A stretch of 36,953 nt of DNA. Origin: Fimbriimonadaceae bacterium. GTDB taxonomy: Bacteria > Armatimonadota > Fimbriimonadia > Fimbriimonadales > Fimbriimonadaceae. The stretch spans positions 1 through 36,953 of the forward strand of contig JAPUDU010000313.1 of assembly GCA_027492935.1 (NCBI GenBank). The letters run 5' to 3'. The translations under genes and the position numbers were made by a program. Of this stretch, positions 18,036 to 25,812 are shown piece after piece. The number at the start of each line of letters is the position of its first letter. Within the stretch, counting starts at the first letter, position 1. The notes below the pieces were generated by a model, which was not told the DNA's origin, did not search any database, and saw only the letters and a program-made list of their open reading frames with translations.

Positions 18036-18794
18036 CTACTGGGATTCAGGAGGAGAGTATCGCCATTCGGTGGGGAATGTTTTGTGGAGGAAAGAGGCCA
18101 TTTCGGGGTGGTATTTGGTGAGTTGTTCGCGCGTGCCGATTTCATTGTGGATGCCATTAGGGGGTGAGGCCGTGCGGTTACAATCGAAATACGATTGGCA
18201 GTTTTCGGCCCAGAACTCATGGATGTTTGTTAGGGCGTAAGTGTTTTCCCAGAGGTGACGTTCTTTGGCTTGGGCAAAGAGCTTTTTGAGTTCGGGAAGG
18301 AATGTGGGATCGGATTGCGTGAGCCCTGTATCCATGATGGCGTGGCAGAATTCGTGGACAAGGATGCTTTCGCCGATGTAGCGATCGTTGGGGTAGTGGA
18401 GGATGTTTTCTTCGGCGCAAGAGACAACGGGAACTTCTAGGGTTGCGCCGAGTCCGCGGGCGCGTTTGTCCCAGTCGGTGTTGGGATCAGATTTGAGGAA
18501 AGCGTATTCGGGGATTTGGGTGGTGAGTTCTTTTTCACCCATGACAACGAGTCTGACTTTGTTTTTGACCATTTGGTCTTTAGCTTTTGGAACGCAGTCG
18601 AGGAGGGGTTTGATGACTTCGCGGGCACGGATAAGGGCTTTATCGGGGACTTCTTTGGAGGCGAGAATGGGGAAGCCGTTGCAGTCGGTGTATTTGGTGT
18701 AGAAGGGGTCGAGTTTGAGGGTTTTAATCAGTTCTTTGGGCGGAGAACTAACTTGTGATGGAAAAAAGAAGGCTATTACAAGAGGCAAAAGCAT
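18036..18794 (-). CDS. secreted HExxH putative metallopeptidase
   Basis: A 252-residue protein with signal sequence MLLPLVIAFFFPSQVSS. It contains a zinc-peptidase motif HEFCH (H147, E148, H151) and, 46 residues after the second His, EFWAENCQSYFD, where E197 could be the third zinc ligand. Together they suggest a gluzincin-like metallopeptidase, in line with small secreted proteins that share an HEFCHA ... WAE ... QSYFD arrangement, but I cannot name the family. The substrate is unknown. Start is uncertain: ATG at 18794, or TTG at 18803 adding three residues; neither has a clear ribosome site. A 9-bp inverted repeat overlaps the start region. Confidence 0.75.
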   Translation of the reverse strand: MLLPLVIAFFFPSQVSSPPKELIKTLKLDPFYTKYTDCNGFPILASKEVPDKALIRAREVIKPLLDCVPKAKDQMVKNKVRLVVMGEKELTTQIPEYAFLKSDPNTDWDKRARGLGATLEVPVVSCAEENILHYPNDRYIGESILVHEFCHAIMDTGLTQSDPTFLPELKKLFAQAKERHLWENTYALTNIHEFWAENCQSYFDCNRTASPPNGIHNEIGTREQLTKYHPEMASFLHKTFPTEWRYSPPESQ

Positions 18795-18801
18795 GATGTT
18801 C

Positions 18802-18825
18802 AAATAGTTTAACGTAAAACTATTT
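18802..18825. promoter_or_regulatory. 9-bp inverted repeat at the start of the HExxH gene
   Basis: AAATAGTTT (18802-18810) and AAACTATTT (18817-18825) are perfect inverted arms with a 6-base spacer, just upstream of the ATG at 18794 on the minus strand. AT-rich and suitably placed for an operator or mRNA hairpin affecting translation. Confidence 0.3.
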
Positions 18826-18854
18826 CGTTTGTTTTCATGTTTTTAGAGTGAGCA

Positions 18855-19427
18855 TTATCGTCGTCGTTGCATTCTCTCAAGGGACATGAGGCGTTCAGTT
18901 TCGTTGATAGCCCAGATGACTGCCCCGTTGGCGATGAGGTCAAAGAGAGTCATAAACACCATAAGCAGTCCGAGGATGGAGTTGAGGATGATTAAGCCCA
19001 TCGCTCCTACAAGACTGAGTAATCCAAATAATATTCGAATACAGCACAGCCCAGTAACAAATTTTCTAATTCCTTCCCATCTCGCAAGCAGCCCAGCTCC
19101 GAATAAAATTTGGACCAAACAGAATAACAATCCAACAACGTGAAAAATGGTGAACTCGAAATCTTTCCCAGAAACAAGGGGGGATATGAGAAGATCAAAC
19201 AAGATTTCCCAAATTGCAGAAACTATCCAGAACCAGGCTAAGAACGTGTATATCTTCCAGACTTTTTCGGGTGGTAATCCTGAGCCGGCATCTAGGCTAT
19301 CGTCGTGGTGTTGGTAGTTTGGTTTGGCTACGGGGCCACGCATATTCGCAGGAATTGCATTTTGGCAAAACTGGCAGATGGCGTTAGAGGCGGGTATTGT
19401 TTGTCCGCAGTTCGGGCACTTGATCAT
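18855..19427 (-). CDS. zinc-ribbon membrane protein
   Basis: A 190-residue protein with an N-terminal zinc ribbon (C4, C7, C18, C21: CPNCGQ then CQFC), a hydrophilic linker with histidines (YQHHDDS), and then about four hydrophobic segments between residues 55 and 175. The end is basic (MSLERMQRRR). This layout is common for small zinc-ribbon membrane proteins of unknown function. No catalytic motif is seen. It lies between the HExxH gene and the hairpin repeat copy B, with no obvious partner. Confidence 0.75.
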   Translation of the reverse strand: MIKCPNCGQTIPASNAICQFCQNAIPANMRGPVAKPNYQHHDDSLDAGSGLPPEKVWKIYTFLAWFWIVSAIWEILFDLLISPLVSGKDFEFTIFHVVGLLFCLVQILFGAGLLARWEGIRKFVTGLCCIRILFGLLSLVGAMGLIILNSILGLLMVFMTLFDLIANGAVIWAINETERLMSLERMQRRR

Positions 19428-19488
19428 AGATAGATTGCTATTTTTTACCTTGTTTAGTGTGTAAAGGATGCAATTTTAACTGAAGTTT

Positions 19489-19550
19489 ATGGTTCGGGGC
19501 AGACGACGCCGCTTTGCGGGCGAGGAGGGCGTGGCTTTGGGCCGAACCAT
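19489..19550. repeat. GC-rich hairpin repeat element, copy B
   Basis: Perfect 9-bp arms ATGGTTCGG (19489-19497) and CCGAACCAT (19542-19550) surround a GC-rich interior. The segment 19520-19543 matches copy A (11746-11769) at 21 of 24 positions. It lies in the 180-base gap between the zinc-ribbon gene and the TPR gene, directly beside the TPR gene terminator. Confidence 0.5.
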
Positions 19551-19588
19551 TAAAAAAAGAGGTGCTCAGTTCAATGAACTGAGCACCT
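19551..19588 (-). terminator. intrinsic terminator of the TPR gene
   Basis: GGTGCTCAGTTCA and TGAACTGAGCACC form a 13-bp perfect stem at 19561-19587. Read on the minus strand it is followed by TCTTTTTTTA (19551-19560), a proper T-run, about 20 bases after the TPR gene stop. Confidence 0.85.
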
Positions 19589-19609
19589 TCCTTGCCTTTA
19601 TAACGTTGA

Positions 19610-21466
19610 TTAAGCGTTGTCGATGTGATCCAAAGCAGCCATCAGATCCCTTGTTTGTTCAGGATCGGGATTTTGAGCTTTGATTGCCTCACGGATTTGC
19701 CCGGTTACTCGGCGTGACTCATCTGGGTTGCCAGCGTTTTTCGCGGCGGTTGCGTAGCTTACTGCGATAGGGAGGCTTTGATTCATGTTGCCGAAAGCGA
19801 CCTGCATGATTGCGAACGCTTCGTCGAATTTATCTTGTCCACCGAGTGCGTTGTTCAGCTCAACATAAGCTGGTTCACATGCGGGGAAAATTTCGAGCGT
19901 TCTGCGTGCTGCTTCTTCGGCTTCAACAAACTGTTCGAGTTGGTTGTGGCAACTTGCCAGGAGCATCCAGAGCTTCCAGTAGTCACCTAACCATTGCTTG
20001 AGCGGCTTGAGATCTTTGATTGCGGATTCAAAATCACCCGCTTCGGCTTTTTGTGATGCTTCCTTGACGACTTCAACGCGTTTAGGCTGTTCAATTTCAA
20101 GCATCCATGACATTGCATTGGCGGCAAGGTTTGGATCAGGGTTGCTACTCAGAATTGTTCTGAGGGTTTCGGGGACTTCAAATTCGCGGTTAGCTTTCGC
20201 TAGAGTTTGAGCATATTCCCAGAGGAGAGCATGATCTGTCGGAGCGACATCGATGCAGTCTTCGTAGAAGTCCATTGCGCGATCAATTTCTTCAGGGTCT
20301 TCGGCGAGTACCGGTGCATAGTAACGCTTGACATAAGTGTTATCTTCGAGCGTTTCGAGTGCAGTATCGAATGCTTTGATAGCTTCGTCGCGGCGGTTGT
20401 TTGCCATCAAGCTCATTGCATAGCGCGCGCGGGCTTTTGCGTTCTGAGGATCTTGGCGGATGATGTCGTTCCAGAGTTCAGGAACTTCGTGGACGCGTCC
20501 GGTTTGGGCGAGAACATCGCTGAGAAGATCAAGTGATGGCTTTTCGCCATCTTCCATATCAATTGCTTTTCGGAGGTTGCGCTCGGCGTTAACGGGCATA
20601 CCGAGGAAGAGTTGCATTCGCGCTAAGCGGTGGATGATTGCGGGCTCTTCTGGATCGAGTTGGCTGGCTTTTTCGTAGTTATCGGATGCGCCTTGAAGAT
20701 TGCCAATGGTTTCATAGAATTCGGCCAAAGTGAACCAACCGCGTGAGTCTTCGGGTTCAAGCTCGACCAGCTTCTTGAGAGTGCTTTCAACGAGTTGAGC
20801 ATCACCGATGCGCATTTGGAGGCAGTTTCGGCTAAGTTGAAGAAGAACCATAAATGGTGCTTCCCAGTCTCGATCTGCTTCGACGGCTTGGAGAAGGTAA
20901 TCGAAGTAGGGGCGAACATCCCACGTGCTTACGGTGTTGCCTTGTGATTGTTCAATGTAGCGAACGGCGTCGTAACCTTGAACGAACTTCATGAACGCTT
21001 CTGAATTATTGGTGCCGAATAACTCTTCGTCGCTGGGAAGTTCGGCTTCTTTGCCGTTTGCAGCTTTGATGAGGAATTGGATTGCACCTCGGAGGGCTTC
21101 AAAGACTCCGCCAGGGAGAAATGTGAATTCTTCGGTTTGGTATGGAGCGTCGGCATTTTCTCGCCAGGAACGGATGATGATGGTTCCGCCGCCGGATTTT
21201 TCGGTGAAAAGACCTTCGATGAGTGTGTCGATTTCAGCTTGACCTTTGAACTGCGCGATCATTTCGGCTTCGTTCAGGGTTTCGGCGGGGTTGATTAAAG
21301 CGACTTTGGGGACACCGTTCTCGTTGACCTGCGCCATGTAATTGGCAGCATTGATTTCGGCCTCTGTATGTTGGGCGGCGATTTCGACAATAAAATTGGA
21401 AAATTGTCGGGCGAGTTCGTGTCGGGTATCTGGCCCAGCGTTAAACGGCAGAACAGCGATTTGCAT
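19610..21466 (-). CDS. large TPR-repeat protein
   Basis: A 618-residue protein. The first 170 residues (MQIAVLPFNAGPDTRHELARQF opening) resemble a compact domain that senses or modulates, not a known enzyme. The rest is tetratricopeptide repeats, e.g. GWFTLAEFYETIGNLQGASDNYEKA and RARYAMSLMANNRRDEAIKAF, continuing to about residue 590. TPR arrays are protein-protein interaction scaffolds. No signal peptide is seen, so it is probably cytoplasmic. A strong terminator follows. The neighbours do not indicate a partner. Confidence 0.8.
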   Translation of the reverse strand: MQIAVLPFNAGPDTRHELARQFSNFIVEIAAQHTEAEINAANYMAQVNENGVPKVALINPAETLNEAEMIAQFKGQAEIDTLIEGLFTEKSGGGTIIIRSWRENADAPYQTEEFTFLPGGVFEALRGAIQFLIKAANGKEAELPSDEELFGTNNSEAFMKFVQGYDAVRYIEQSQGNTVSTWDVRPYFDYLLQAVEADRDWEAPFMVLLQLSRNCLQMRIGDAQLVESTLKKLVELEPEDSRGWFTLAEFYETIGNLQGASDNYEKASQLDPEEPAIIHRLARMQLFLGMPVNAERNLRKAIDMEDGEKPSLDLLSDVLAQTGRVHEVPELWNDIIRQDPQNAKARARYAMSLMANNRRDEAIKAFDTALETLEDNTYVKRYYAPVLAEDPEEIDRAMDFYEDCIDVAPTDHALLWEYAQTLAKANREFEVPETLRTILSSNPDPNLAANAMSWMLEIEQPKRVEVVKEASQKAEAGDFESAIKDLKPLKQWLGDYWKLWMLLASCHNQLEQFVEAEEAARRTLEIFPACEPAYVELNNALGGQDKFDEAFAIMQVAFGNMNQSLPIAVSYATAAKNAGNPDESRRVTGQIREAIKAQNPDPEQTRDLMAALDHIDNA

Positions 21467-21664
21467 GGGTCGGAGTGTACCGCTGGGGTCCGGAAGGGTT
21501 GGGAATTGGTCTTGAGGCAGGAGATGGCATTACAACATTTCAACGAGATGCTTTTAAGCTGGTCGATTAAGTGAATTTCATGAATGAATAGCATCAGTAT
21601 CAACTGATCCAGTGTTTGCGAGCTATTTCACGGAATTTTCACGGCGTACCAGTAGTGTCGAGGC

Positions 21665-23512
21665 ATGATTGATCGCAAAGCAAGACTTTTTTTGATATTG
21701 AGTTTTGTACTCATTTCATTTGGTGTGTGGGGGTGTGGCGGCGGTTCGGGTGGAGATTTGCAACTGCCTCCCTCTCTTCCTTATTCCGTTCAAGAAGCAG
21801 CAATGCAGACGGTTCGTGATGAGTTGTCGACGTCTGGCATTACAGTTGAGAATTTCGCTGACAAAGTAGATGGTTTTGTTGCGGCGATGAGGGCAACAGG
21901 AAAATTCAGTGAAGTTGGATTTGAGAAAATAGAAGGCCAGTTGATTTGGATGACATTATCTGATGGCGTTCAGTTTGTTATTCCGTTTGACCGCAATGCG
22001 GCAGGCTCCGCGCCACCTGATTCGCGTTTTGAGAATTTGTCGGGGCGGGCAGCGAGTGGATTTCCGGGAGCGAGCAAGTCGGCATTACTGTATACGTTTG
22101 TTGATTCGAGTTATCTCAATGCTACGGGCTCAGTACGTCCTTTCTTGGAAGAGCCTGGTTATACACCTGTTACTGAGGGCGCGCAGTATTTAGATGGCTC
22201 TTTGGATGATTTTGAGAAGTTACAGGATGTCGGACTGCTTTATATTGATGGTCATGGCGTGGAGCTTTTCCCAACGACGCCTTTGAATCCGGGTCGGAAG
22301 CTATGGCTTTATTTAGCGACTTCGACAGAACCAACTGAAGAATTGAAGGAAGCTCGCCTCGAAGACTTTCAGACTAAGCGATTAATCATTGGTTTTGAAC
22401 CTAGAAATGGGAAAGCACTTGTTTTGATGTCGCATTTGTACGTAAAGGATCACGTGAAGTTAGGAAGTAAGAGTCTTGTTTTTATTAACACTTGTTACAA
22501 CGGAAAGACTAGCTTAATGGCAGATGCGTTGATTGCAAATGGGGCAGGAACGGTTTTGGGATGGAGTCGGCGTGTTGAGGACGACGATGCTTATGCTTCA
22601 GGGTTGTTTTTCTTTGACAAATTGATTGGGCTCCGTGAGTTAATTCCCAGTGCTCATGGATCGACCGATCCGAGTTGGCCCAATTTGATTTCTGAGACTT
22701 ATACGGCGATGCAGACGACGAAACGGCCGGGGCTGAATTATGAGTTTGATACAGACAAGTTCGGGGCGAAGTTGAGGATGTTTTCGGCGAGTGATTCGCC
22801 GGCGATGATTCGGCCTTCGATTCGTACTGTGACTTACGATTCGGATCAGGCAACGATTACGCTATTTGGGAGATTTGGATCAACTCCGGGCGTTGTGATT
22901 GGGAATCCAGATTCTACGGCGGTGAATTTGCCGATCAAGCTTTGGACGGACAGTGAGATTCGGCTTGATTATGTGAGTGGGGTTACGGAAGTGGTTGTTG
23001 ATAACAGTTCATTTATGAGTAATCGGGCGATGTTACCGACTGGAGAATTTACATTTGCTGAGGAGTCGATTCCGAACGGCCAGTATCAGATGTTGATTTC
23101 GCATATCGATATTCCAAAACATGCATTAGCGAGGGGCGTTATAGGAGTGACGTTGATCGTCGATGGTGCGGATAAGTTCAAATACGCCGTTGGTTTCCCC
23201 GTTGCATCGGCTCCGCTGCCGCTCACGACCACTTTAAGTCAGAACTATTTGATACCGAGTTCGTATATTGTCACGAGCCTTGACAGCGGCACATACAATT
23301 TCCCGAGTCTTTATCAAGGTTATCCTTTGGTTTACGATTGTGGAGATCGGTTGGTTGTTGTTATTAAGCGGGCGTCTTATGGCGGGAACTCAGGTGCGAC
23401 ATTGGCTGATGCACAGAATTCGTTACACGCCTTCACTGATCGGGTGAAGCTCAGGATTACGAAGAGTTTGTTCAGCCCGGTGAATTCAAGTACGACCTTT
23501 TTGGCCCCGTAA
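21665..23512 (+). CDS. lipoprotein with caspase/CHAT-like (clan CD) signature
   Basis: A 615-residue predicted lipoprotein (VWGC, lipidated cysteine C24). Residues about 180-310 show a hydrophobic strand ending in a histidine (LLYIDGHG, H197). Eighty residues later comes a strand ending in a cysteine (SLVFINTCYNG, C277), followed by LIANGAGTVLGWSR. This His/Cys pair after strands is the signature of clan CD cysteine peptidases (caspase, gingipain, CHAT). A later segment (about 380-465, ITLFGRFGSTPGVVIGN, LWTDSEIRLDY) resembles an IPT/TIG immunoglobulin-like fold. The combination suggests an envelope-anchored protease or a degenerate relative; substrate and activity are unknown. A strong hairpin terminator follows. 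Confidence 0.75.
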   Translation: MIDRKARLFLILSFVLISFGVWGCGGGSGGDLQLPPSLPYSVQEAAMQTVRDELSTSGITVENFADKVDGFVAAMRATGKFSEVGFEKIEGQLIWMTLSDGVQFVIPFDRNAAGSAPPDSRFENLSGRAASGFPGASKSALLYTFVDSSYLNATGSVRPFLEEPGYTPVTEGAQYLDGSLDDFEKLQDVGLLYIDGHGVELFPTTPLNPGRKLWLYLATSTEPTEELKEARLEDFQTKRLIIGFEPRNGKALVLMSHLYVKDHVKLGSKSLVFINTCYNGKTSLMADALIANGAGTVLGWSRRVEDDDAYASGLFFFDKLIGLRELIPSAHGSTDPSWPNLISETYTAMQTTKRPGLNYEFDTDKFGAKLRMFSASDSPAMIRPSIRTVTYDSDQATITLFGRFGSTPGVVIGNPDSTAVNLPIKLWTDSEIRLDYVSGVTEVVVDNSSFMSNRAMLPTGEFTFAEESIPNGQYQMLISHIDIPKHALARGVIGVTLIVDGADKFKYAVGFPVASAPLPLTTTLSQNYLIPSSYIVTSLDSGTYNFPSLYQGYPLVYDCGDRLVVVIKRASYGGNSGATLADAQNSLHAFTDRVKLRITKSLFSPVNSSTTFLAP

Positions 23513-23525
23513 CAGTGAGTGAAAG

Positions 23526-23559
23526 AGCCGAGCGGGAGGGGAGCGCTCGGCTTTGTTTT
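23526..23559 (+). terminator. intrinsic terminator after the caspase-like gene
   Basis: AGCCGAGCG (23526-23534) and CGCTCGGCT (23544-23552) form a 9-bp perfect stem with a 9-base loop, followed by TTGTTTT. It ends at the 3' end of the converging DinB gene and may also serve that strand. Confidence 0.75.
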
Positions 23560-24025
23560 ACGAGTTTTGTGGCTTGACGAGGAGAAAGAGTTGGCGAATC
23601 GCGCCGAGGTGGTAAGCAATGTGACCAACATTGGCTATCGCTCCGAATATATTTTCTTGCTCTCCCAAATCTTTGTCATCCAGGAGCATGCAGAATAGTT
23701 CGACTTGGGAAATGAGCTTGGCTTGTTCTTCTTGAAACTCCTCTTCTGTAACGGTTTGTTTCGCCCAACTTTGAGCCCAATCGGCGGTTGGCGTGCGGCC
23801 ATGCATGTATTCGAGGCTGAACCAGAGATAGTAGTTGGTGTGGATGAGATGGGCAGCGATGGAGTTGACGTTGGGAGCAATTTGACAGGATGCTTCTTCA
23901 GCGGTGAGATTTTTGAGGGTTGACCGGAGGGCTTCGCCGCCTTGAACAAAGTAAGTACCGGATTCACCGGGCGCGCATCCTTCGAGCACTTCGGTGATCA
24001 TGAATTTGATTGCTTCTTTAGTCAT
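23558..24025 (-). CDS. DinB-superfamily protein, second of a tandem pair
   Basis: A 155-residue four-helix-bundle protein of the DinB/YfiT-like superfamily. The segment SIAAHLIHTNYYLWFSLEYM near residue 50 and the C-terminal VGHIAYHLGAIRQL (about 130-143) contain the histidines that form the metal site in this family. Some members are metal-dependent thiol S-transferases; most are uncharacterised. Its ATG overlaps the stop of the upstream DinB gene by 8 bases (ATGACTAA shared), so they are translationally coupled. The two proteins share several motifs, indicating a tandem duplication. Confidence 0.85.
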   Translation of the reverse strand: MTKEAIKFMITEVLEGCAPGESGTYFVQGGEALRSTLKNLTAEEASCQIAPNVNSIAAHLIHTNYYLWFSLEYMHGRTPTADWAQSWAKQTVTEEEFQEEQAKLISQVELFCMLLDDKDLGEQENIFGAIANVGHIAYHLGAIRQLFLLVKPQNS

Positions 24026-24476
24026 GCTTAACTATACGCGCAAGTTGTCGGATTGCGCCGAGATGATATGAGAGGTGGCAGAGATTGGCGATGGTTTCGA
24101 CGAGAGGCCATTTTTGTTCGAGAGGAACGTGGTTGAGGAGGTTTGTGAACTGCTCGGCTTGGGTTTGGAGTTTTTGAATTTCGGCATTGTATTCGTCTTC
24201 GGAGATTATTTGTTTTGCCCAAGTGCCGGGCCAATCGTAGGCGGGTTCTTGTTGTTTGAATGTTGCGATGGTGTAACCGAGATAGGCGTTGAGGTGGATG
24301 AGGTTGGCGGCGATGGAATCGAGGTTTTGGGGTTGTTGGGAAGCTTGTTCGGGGGTGAGGGATTGGAGGGTGGCAATGAGGGCTTGATCGCCTTCGAGGA
24401 ATGTGGTTCCTTCGTTGCTGGTGGTGGTTCCGTAGAGGATTTCGGTGAGGAGGAACGCGATGGCTTCGCTGGTCAT
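24018..24476 (-). CDS. DinB-superfamily protein, first of a tandem pair
   Basis: A 152-residue paralogue of its downstream neighbour. Matching segments are SIAANLIHLNAYLGYTIATF and LCHLSYHLGAIRQL, with the family's metal-binding histidines. Length and helical periodicity fit the DinB fold. The start has no clear Shine-Dalgarno. Upstream lies a cluster of GATCACTT/AAGTGATC octamers (24523-24581) that could be its operator. Function is unknown; the coupled pair might form a heterodimer, since many DinB proteins are dimeric. Confidence 0.83.
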   Translation of the reverse strand: MTSEAIAFLLTEILYGTTTSNEGTTFLEGDQALIATLQSLTPEQASQQPQNLDSIAANLIHLNAYLGYTIATFKQQEPAYDWPGTWAKQIISEDEYNAEIQKLQTQAEQFTNLLNHVPLEQKWPLVETIANLCHLSYHLGAIRQLARIVKHD

Positions 24477-24522
24477 TGTGGGAGTTTACGGGATTAGTAC
24501 GCGGCGAAGCGATTGGGTGTGA

Positions 24523-24581
24523 AAGTGATCCATTAGATTCGTTGCTCTAATTGATCACTTAAATTGATCACTTAAGGTGAT
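24523..24581. promoter_or_regulatory. repeated AAGTGATC/GATCACTT octamers with hairpin potential
   Basis: The octamer occurs as AAGTGATC at 24523-24530 and in the opposite orientation at 24553-24560 and 24566-24573, followed by the near-match AAGGTGAT at 24574-24581. The direct copies are TTGATCACTTAA at 24551 and 24564, 13 bases apart. The outer pair also has matched TTAGA/TCTAA, giving a long hairpin. It lies downstream of tdh and upstream of the DinB pair; it may be an operator for the DinB genes or a tdh terminator lacking a T-run. Confidence 0.4.
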
Positions 24582-24595
24582 GAATTGTGTCCGTG

Positions 24596-25624
24596 CTAAT
24601 CAAAATTTAGTACGACTTTGCCGGCTTCGCCTTTTTTCATGGCTTGGATGGCGTTTTCGAAGTCGGTGAAGTGCATTTGGTGGGTGACTACGGCGGAAAC
24701 GTCGAGGCCTTTTTGGTCGAGAAGCCAGATCATTTGATCCCAGGTTTCCCAGAGTTTGCGACCGATGATGCCGTGGATTGAGAGGCCTTTGAAGATGGCT
24801 TTGTTGATATCGATAGTTTGGTGATTTTGGGCGTACAGGCCGAGGAGGGAGATGCGTCCGCCGGGGTTGCAGTGTTCGATCGCGAGCTCGAGTGAGCTGG
24901 GGTGTCCGGACATCTCGAGAACGCCATCAAAACCTTCGGGGGCGTGTTCGGCGAAGAGGGCTTTGATGTCATCTTTGAGGGGGTTGAAGATGAGATCGGC
25001 CCCCGCGTTGATGCCGAGTTGGGTGCGGTAGGGTGAGATTTCGGTGGCGAAGACGTTTTTGGCGCCGAGGCACTTGCAGATGGCTACAGCGAAGAGACCG
25101 ATGGGGCCGAGTCCGGTGATGAGAATGTTTTTGCCTTCTACAGGGCCATCCATGACGGTGTGTACAGCGTTGCCGAGGGCGTCTAACATGCTGGCGACAT
25201 CTTTTGGGACACTGTTGGGCACGGGACGGGCGTTCATCGCGGGGATGACGGCATAGGGGGCAAATCCGCCATCGATATCGACACCGAGGAGTTGGGTGGT
25301 GCGGTCGATGTGGCCTAATCCGGCGAGATAATCGGGGGAAGTGGGATCGACAACGTGGGATTCAGATGCGACAAAGTCGCCGACTTGGCGGTCTTGGACA
25401 TCATCGGCAACTTCGATAATGGTGCCGCAGAATTCGTGACCAATGATGCGGGTGGGTTTAACGCGATTACTAGACCAGTCGTCCCAGTCATAGATATGGA
25501 GATCTGTACCGCAGAGGCTGGCCCTTTCGACTCGGATTTTAACGGTTCCGGGTCGGATAGTTGGCTCAGGGACTTCGATGATTTCGAGTCCGACTGCAGG
25601 CTGCGTCTTTGCAATCGCTTTCAC
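24596..25624 (-). CDS. tdh: L-threonine 3-dehydrogenase, lacking structural-zinc cysteines
   Basis: Zinc- and NAD-dependent medium-chain dehydrogenase that oxidises L-threonine to 2-amino-3-oxobutyrate. The 342 residues match Tdh length. Catalytic-zinc residues C38 (LCGTDLHIYDWD), H63 and E64 (GHEF) sit at the same positions as in E. coli Tdh. The Rossmann motif is ITGLGPIGLFAVAICK, and RKLWETWDQM near the end is typical of Tdh. Unusually, the loop that normally carries four cysteines for a structural zinc has none between residues 88 and 115 (HVVDPTSPDYLAGLGH instead). Start is GTG with AAGGG upstream. The next gene of the pathway (2-amino-3-ketobutyrate ligase) is not nearby. Confidence 0.9.
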   Translation of the reverse strand: MKAIAKTQPAVGLEIIEVPEPTIRPGTVKIRVERASLCGTDLHIYDWDDWSSNRVKPTRIIGHEFCGTIIEVADDVQDRQVGDFVASESHVVDPTSPDYLAGLGHIDRTTQLLGVDIDGGFAPYAVIPAMNARPVPNSVPKDVASMLDALGNAVHTVMDGPVEGKNILITGLGPIGLFAVAICKCLGAKNVFATEISPYRTQLGINAGADLIFNPLKDDIKALFAEHAPEGFDGVLEMSGHPSSLELAIEHCNPGGRISLLGLYAQNHQTIDINKAIFKGLSIHGIIGRKLWETWDQMIWLLDQKGLDVSAVVTHQMHFTDFENAIQAMKKGEAGKVVLNFD

Positions 25625-25671
25625 GGGTCGGTTTTACCCTTGAGCGGGATGAATTACTAGGTTCAGGGTCC

Positions 25672-25709
25672 TTAACAATTCATTAATCAGGCACCCACAG
25701 AATTGTTAA
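25672..25709. promoter_or_regulatory. 10-bp inverted repeat in the divergent tdh / 25813 promoter region
   Basis: TTAACAATTC (25672-25681) and GAATTGTTAA (25700-25709) are perfect inverted arms with an 18-base spacer. AACCCCTCGGGGTT (25710-25723) follows at once and folds into its own small stem. The arms lie between two divergent genes, where an operator would be expected. The remainder of the 188-base gap shows a weak TTGAAA (25733) and TAAACT (25758) pair, too poorly spaced to call a promoter. Confidence 0.4.
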
Positions 25710-25812
25710 AACCCCTCGGGGTTGCTTGTAAATTGAAAACTCGTTCTCCAGCCATGCTAAACTTTCTGATTGACGGGCACTTTGCGCGTCTCAGAGAAGG
25801 TTTAGAAAAGAA

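Noticed and set aside
23558-24476. DinB genes as SOS DNA polymerase
   Set aside because: The name is shared, but these are small four-helix DinB/YfiT-type proteins, not the Y-family polymerase.
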